DNA of 64,000 nt, from positions 806,001-870,000 of the forward strand of contig OY978104.1 of NCBI GenBank assembly GCA_963854735.1. Direction: 5' to 3'. The notes beneath the pieces are model-generated. The model was not told where the DNA came from. It searched no databases and worked only from the letters and a program-made list of their open reading frames with translations. The stretch comes from Marvania coccoides. Its lineage: Eukaryota > Chlorophyta > Trebouxiophyceae > Chlorellales > Chlorellaceae. Each line of letters begins with the position of its first letter. The stretch's first letter is position 1. The position numbers and the translations under genes are program-made. Shown here piece after piece: positions 59,712-64,000 of the stretch.

Positions 59712-62259
59712 ATGCATTCCTTGTCGCAAGGTGGGGAAGACCTGTTTGACAACCAGGCCTCCAAACTACGTTACCAGGCTTATGCACGACTGCAATCCAC
59801 AGCGGTTGCGTTCGGCGAGTCACTCCCCATCCCTGAAATAGTGGCGATTGGAGGACAAAGCGATGGCAAGAGCTCGCTCATGGAAGCCCTCCTCGGGGTA
59901 CGTCGTTTCCTTTTAATCCCCCCCAAATCAGCAGATCAACGAAAAATATATCACTCGGCATTGGCTCACTTCCGCGTTTTTGCAGTTCCGCTTCAACATC
60001 TGTTCCTCAGAAATGGGCACCCGCCGCCCTCTGATCGTCCAGATGGTGCATGACCCGTCTGCGCTGGAGCCCCGCTGCCGCCTCCAAGACGAGGACGGCA
60101 ACGATTATGGAGAGGTACTGCCCGAGGGCACCATCGCTGAAGCCATCCGCGACCGCACGGAGACCCACCTGCGCCGCCGCAACGCCCCCGTGAGCTCCAA
60201 GCCCATCGTGATGCGGGCAGAGTACTCCTTCTGCCCCAACCTCACCATCATCGACACCCCTGGGTTCATCCTCAAGGCTCGGCAGGGCGAGGCCGAAACC
60301 ACGCCTGAAGACATCCTCGCCATGGTGAAAGAGCAGTGCGCTCCGCGCCACCGCCTCATCCTCTTCCTCCAGCAATCCTCAGTCGAGTGGTGCTCCTCCC
60401 TGTGGATGCACGTCATCCAAGAGGTGGACCCCACCTTCTCCCGAACTGTCATGGTGGCCTCCAAGTTCGACAACCGCCTAAAGGAGTTTTCCGAGCGCTG
60501 GGAGCTGGAAAAATATATCAGCGCCTCTGGGTACCTCCCGCCCATCGTCAAGCCCTTTTTCGTGGCGCTGCCGAAGGACCGCTCGCATGCCAGCAGCTCC
60601 GAGTGGCGGCGCGCCATTCAGGAGGTGGATTCTCGCATCAAAGGCCATCTGCGAACGGCCATTGAGGGCGGCTTTGACGAGGAGCGCTGGGGCGGGCGCA
60701 TCGGCTTCGGCAACCTGAAACGCTTCCTGGAGGAGGAGCTCGCGACGCGGTACCGCGACGCCGCGCCCTCCACGCTGGCGCTGCTCAAGGAGCGTTGCGC
60801 TGCGGTGACCGCTGAAATGGCGGCGGCCCAGGAGCGGCTGAGCCGGGCCACGGACGTGGGGGCGCTGCGCCGCGCCGCCATTCAGCACACGCTGGAGCTG
60901 GCGGGGCGGATGGAATGCGTGATGTCCGGGTTTGGCGGCGCTGACCCTAAGCAGCATGGAATGACCACCGAGGAAGAAAGGAACCAGGCTGGAGCGCCCT
61001 GGCCTGAGGCGATGATCGCTGATGGCTCTAGTGCAGCTGTTGCTTTTGCGGCTGCTGCGAAATTTAACGGCAGCGAGGCGCTGGCCCCTGCGCACGCTGG
61101 GCTGCGGCTGTTTGGCGGGGCAGCGTTTGAGCGCGCGCTGCAGGAATTTGGGCGGGTGGTGGAGGCGCTGCCGCTGCCCCCCATCTCCCGCGACCAGGTG
61201 GTCAACATGCTGCTGGCGCAGCGTAGCCGCGGCAACGGCGCCGGCGCTGTCGCTCGCACCGCCGAGGAGCTCGCCAGGGACGCCGCTGGGCAGGCGCTGG
61301 GGCCCTTGCTGGACGTGGCCTGCGCGCGGCTGGGCTTTGTGCTGCGCAAAGCCTACGACACCGCCTTGGAGATGGAAGCCCTGGTGAGCGGCGGAGCTCC
61401 TTCTTCTGGCCCTGATTCCTGCGCTGAGGTGCTGCGCCCGTACCTGGCGTTCCACAGCACGCTGCGCACGTCTTTCAACGAGGTGGTAGGCCAGCTGGAG
61501 GCCCGCGCCAAGGAGCTGCTGCACCACCACCTCACGTTTGCCACCAGCCACTTTTCTGCCACCGAGGTGCTCGACAGCATCGCAGAAGGTGGGGTGGGTG
61601 CTGGAAACAACGAGGGGTGGAGCCGAAAGTTCGCCCTGGAGGAGGAGGTCCACCAGCAAGAAAACATGGCTCCTCCGCCCGCGACAGGCGTCCAGCAGCA
61701 GCTGCTGCAGCGCCCTGGGCTGGTGAGCGCGCAAATGACGGTGCCTGAGACCCCCTCCCCCGAGATCGTCCCCGCCGAGAGGGCGGACGGCGCTGCGTCG
61801 GGGCGCAGGGGCGCCACCGGGCTGCACCCACTGTCTGTTGCTGGGCGCAACATCGACGTCTTGTCCCCGGCAAAAGGGCGCGTCGCCAAGGCCGCGCGCC
61901 TGGCGCACGGCGGTGGAGGTGGGGGCGGTCGCAGCAGGTTGGCTGCGGCGGACGAGTCCGCGGTGGCGGGGTACCTGGACGTGTGTGCAGCTGCCGAGCA
62001 GCTGTTCCGCTGCGTGAAGGAGTCGGTGGCTGCGCAGGGCCCCGTGCTGAAGGCGGCGTTTCTGGAGCCGCTGCAGGCGCGGCTGGCGTCGGAGCTGTGC
62101 ATGCAGATGGTGGGGAAGAAAGATTCGGAGTTTATGGCCAGTTTTGCGACCGCGGGGGCGCTGGCGACGCTGGAGGCGGAGAGGGACGCGGTGCGGCGCC
62201 GCGCGCAGGGGCTGTCCCGCATGACCGAAGAGTTTGAAGAGCTGGCAAGGGCTCTGTGA
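59712..62259 (+). CDS. DRP5B: DRP5B/ARC5-type dynamin-related GTPase
   Basis: Large GTPase of the outer plastid-division ring (and peroxisome fission in plants). Exons are 59712-59897 and 59986-62259, encoding 819 aa. The P-loop IGGQSDGKSSLMEALLG resembles the QTDGKS form of ARC5. The join gives FRFNICSSEMGTRRPLIVQM, also ARC5-like. G3 is in CPNLTIIDTPGFI, and the G4-like motif is VASKFD. A long helical stalk follows. Around residues 650-730 is a Gly/Ala/Pro-rich stretch, then a C-terminal GED-like helical segment. The PH domain of plant ARC5 is not evident. An in-frame extension upstream lacks ATG, so the Met at 59712 is used. ARC5-type proteins are also known outside plants, so plastid division is likely but inferred. 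Confidence 0.87.
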
Positions 62260-62481
62260 TTTTATGTGATTAGAAAAGCAACAGCACTACTACTGCCCCA
62301 CCACTTTTAAGGCCCGCCCGCCCTCTTCTGAGCGTTTAGGCGTGTTTCGCCGCATTCATTCCATACATGGAATCATTAATGCCAGTTTTATGCTTGAGAG
62401 AATTTGAATTGTAGCCTAAACTTTAAATATGGCACCGAAGTTACAATCTGAACAGCTAACAGCAACTCAATGGATGCATGC

Positions 62482-62738
62482 CTATGTCTCGCTGCCAGGT
62501 GGAGCGGCGTGCCAAGCCACGCGGTTGGGGTGTCTTTGTTCGACCCCAGTCAGCACAAGGCTCACCATTTCAACATTGCTGGACTCCAGGAAGCAACACC
62601 CAAGTGCAAAGCACAACGGCCCCCTTCAAAGCGAATTTCGGTGGAGAAGCCGTCGCACATCAGCAGCAGCTCCGCATATTCTGGATCGCCAGCCGTCACT
62701 GCTTGACGGAATGCCTGCCAGCGTTGAGAGAGAGTCAT
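62482..62738 (-). pseudogene. Ankyrin-like gene remnant or single exon
   Basis: Starting from ATG at 62738, 58 codons read QRWQAFRQAVTAGDPEYAEL, later GGRCALHLGVAS, like the start of ankyrin repeats, and stop at 62562. In another frame the same region continues SNVEMVSLVLTGVEQ to a TAG at 62482, the expected next ankyrin helix. Either a frameshift has broken the gene, or the GTGAGC at about 62566 is a splice donor and this is an exon of a small gene whose rest I did not find. The remnant reading is preferred but weak. Confidence 0.35.
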
Positions 62739-63109
62739 CTCTGGATGTCGACTTCCATCGGGCCCGCGGGCAGGGTGCTTAATGACGCTGCGCTCATCTA
62801 GTCAGTCTGACAATCAAATTATCAATCTGAGATGAAGGGGGTCTGCGTCGTTTAAGACAACTCAAAAAGTTTATCAGATCGAAAATTAAAAATCAAAGGT
62901 TTTGAAGTCGTGGGAAGGCTAGGCAAAGCGGGAAGTAGCCAGAATAAATTCTCAATGTTTTTGAAATTACGCACGTCCCTTTTTAAGCAAAAAATTGCCA
63001 TCACACGTTTCAACTTCCAGCAGTTGACAACTGATTGGCTATGTGACCCTCTTTTTTTTTATTGGTCAAATGCTGACGATGAAGGGACTTGCAATGTAGA
63101 GTAGCAACA

Positions 63110-63345
63110 TCACGAGTGTGGTGGCTGCAGCTCAGGACACCTGATGAGTAGGTGTACTTGCCGCTGTCTGCGACGGCGGAAATTCCACCGGGGATTGAAA
63201 GGGCTTGGGGGGCAGGAGACCCCCAGAAATCTGATGCCTAGGGATGAGCTAACCGATGGTCACCGGTTAGTAGCACAGAGGAGGATGTGGGAGCTCGAGG
63301 GCAGGCGCTCGGAGACGGCGGCGGATCGCTGGCATTTTCAATAAA
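63110..63345. other. GC-rich patch with several hairpins, possible non-coding RNA
   Basis: A ~235-base patch stands out from AT-rich flanks. Local stems include ACACCT/AGGTGT near 63127-63145, GGGGG/CCCCC near 63207-63224 and CTAACCG/CGGTTAG near 63249-63270. AATAAA follows at 63340. It could be a structured RNA, a short gene or a remnant. A 66-codon + frame covers part of it without family similarity. Confidence 0.25.
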
Positions 63346-63675
63346 AGTATTAAGGCCCATGGTTGTTGAGATGACGGTGCTAGATAATTGGAGATAGTTA
63401 ATGACTTAATACGAGTCCATGTGCTGAGCTCCTATGTTGCAGAAACACTTTATTTTTTTTTTCAAATTTCTCGAATTCAGCGATATATCGCCAACCTCGA
63501 CAGCATCTTAACATTTTATTAATCATGTAATTTTTTCTAATACTAGCCACCGTCCGAAAACACACCCTAGGATGCAATTTCAATAATTTCCCAAGATCAT
63601 TTATTCCAAATCCCAACGAAAACCATCTTTAATGGTCGTTTAAGAGAATCCCACGGGGAGAATCAAGCAAACCCA

Positions 63676-64000
63676 ATGCATAACAACGACAGCCACCCCC
63701 CCCCCTCCCAGCCCCGCCCCAGCCAGGAGGCGCTGCTGGCCCCCGGCGAAATCAGCTTCTACACCCTCGTCTGCCTCTTCGAGTACCTCGTCAAGCAGTC
63801 CGACTGGAAGAAGCGGGAGCAGATGCTCCGGCGCTTCATCGACGACAACGTGGTGCGCACCAGCGGGCAGGCCTATGATATCTTCCGCCTCATCCTGCCC
63901 AGCCTTGACACCGCACGGGGCAACTACAAGCTGAAGGAAACTGCCCTCGCCGGCGTCGTGGCCAAGGCGTACACCATTATCAAGACCGACCTGGCCAAAT
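63676..64000 (+). CDS. DNA ligase IV-like, N-terminal exon (runs off window)
   Basis: ATP-dependent DNA ligase; ligase IV seals double-strand breaks in end joining. Only the first 108 codons are in the window, with no intron so far. After a Pro-rich start comes EISFYTLVCLFEYLVKQSDW, then EQMLRRFIDDNVVRTSGQAY and FRLILPSLDTARGNYKLKET. The RLIxPxLDxxRGxYxLKE pattern is the ligase IV form of the DNA_ligase_A_N domain; ligase I differs here. The catalytic Lys and BRCT domains would lie downstream. Confidence 0.8.
   Translation, partial: MHNNDSHPPPSQPRPSQEALLAPGEISFYTLVCLFEYLVKQSDWKKREQMLRRFIDDNVVRTSGQAYDIFRLILPSLDTARGNYKLKETALAGVVAKAYTIIKTDLAK

Larger units (their letters stand above)
62260..63675. 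other. Intergenic region with a gene remnant and a structured GC-rich patch
   Basis: About 1.4 kb, mostly AT-rich, between DRP5B and the ligase gene. It holds the ankyrin-like remnant at 62482-62738 and a hairpin-rich patch at 63110-63345, both listed separately. Confidence 0.4.

Noticed and set aside
60478..61908. 476-codon - strand open frame
   Set aside because: Opposite the GC-rich DRP5B exon. No recognisable protein, His/Arg/Gln-rich as expected from a shadow frame.
63137..63182. CTGATGAG followed by GGAAA, resembling a hammerhead ribozyme core
   Set aside because: The spacing and stem II do not fit: no proper helix joins CTGATGA and GAAA, and no flanking stem I/III pair was seen.
1..64000. 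Broken genes or frameshifts suggested by many short consecutive open frames
   Set aside because: Almost all breaks have GT-AG borders, AT-rich interiors and exact phase match, so they are introns of intact genes. Prokaryotic features such as CRISPR arrays, operons and Shine-Dalgarno sites were not seen.

Overview
The window is nuclear DNA from a photosynthetic, flagellated eukaryote, most likely a green alga (chlorophyte or prasinophyte). An alga with a green-derived plastid, such as a chlorarachniophyte, is not excluded. The genes are split by GT-AG introns that are AT-rich against GC-rich exons. I placed exon joins by eye, requiring a GT/AG pair, an unbroken frame and family-conserved sequence across the join. 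Lineage clues are an EFL-type elongation factor in place of EF-1alpha, a DPE2-type glucanotransferase, a DRP5B/ARC5-type plastid-division dynamin, a RIQ-like thylakoid protein, a TGD5-like glycine-rich protein and the axonemal protein SPAG6/PF16. Some 3' ends carry AATAAA rather than the TGTAA of chlorophycean algae.

Layout, left: the 3' part of DPE2 (+); a fungal-type fused ergothioneine synthase EGT1 (-); a small plastid-type membrane protein (+); an E2F transcription factor (-); a secreted GH20 hexosaminidase with an acidic/His-rich insert (+); a RIQ-like protein (+); an unrecognised 185-aa protein (-); EFL with a 14-nt exon (+); SPAG6 with a long C-terminal extension (-); a nardilysin-like protease (+).

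Middle: a MORN-repeat protein (-); an SLC35-type nucleotide-sugar transporter (-); TMEM234-like (+); TTI1 (+); TGD5-like (-); two small hypothetical genes (-); a GDPD phosphodiesterase (-); PMS2 (-); a secreted serpin (-); EXOSC8/RRP43 (-); PRP17/CDC40 (+).

Right: a type-II membrane glycosyltransferase-like protein (-); an unrecognised two-exon gene found by joining short open stretches (-); GPKOW/MOS2 (+); DDX27/DRS1 helicase (-); ribonucleotide reductase small subunit (-); DRP5B/ARC5 (+); an ankyrin-like remnant (-); the first exon of a DNA ligase IV-like gene (+), cut by the window edge.

This is a normal eukaryotic gene neighbourhood, not a cluster of one pathway. Several gene pairs are head-to-head with only about 250-400 bp between start codons: EGT1/plastid protein, E2F/hexosaminidase, SPAG6/nardilysin, SLC35/TMEM234, EXOSC8/PRP17 and the unrecognised gene/GPKOW. 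I saw no tRNA, rRNA, CRISPR array or intact mobile element. The most unusual points are the EGT1 fusion, the SPAG6 extension, the charged insert in the hexosaminidase, the poly-G frame break at the end of E2F, and the unrecognised gene at 49791-50238.
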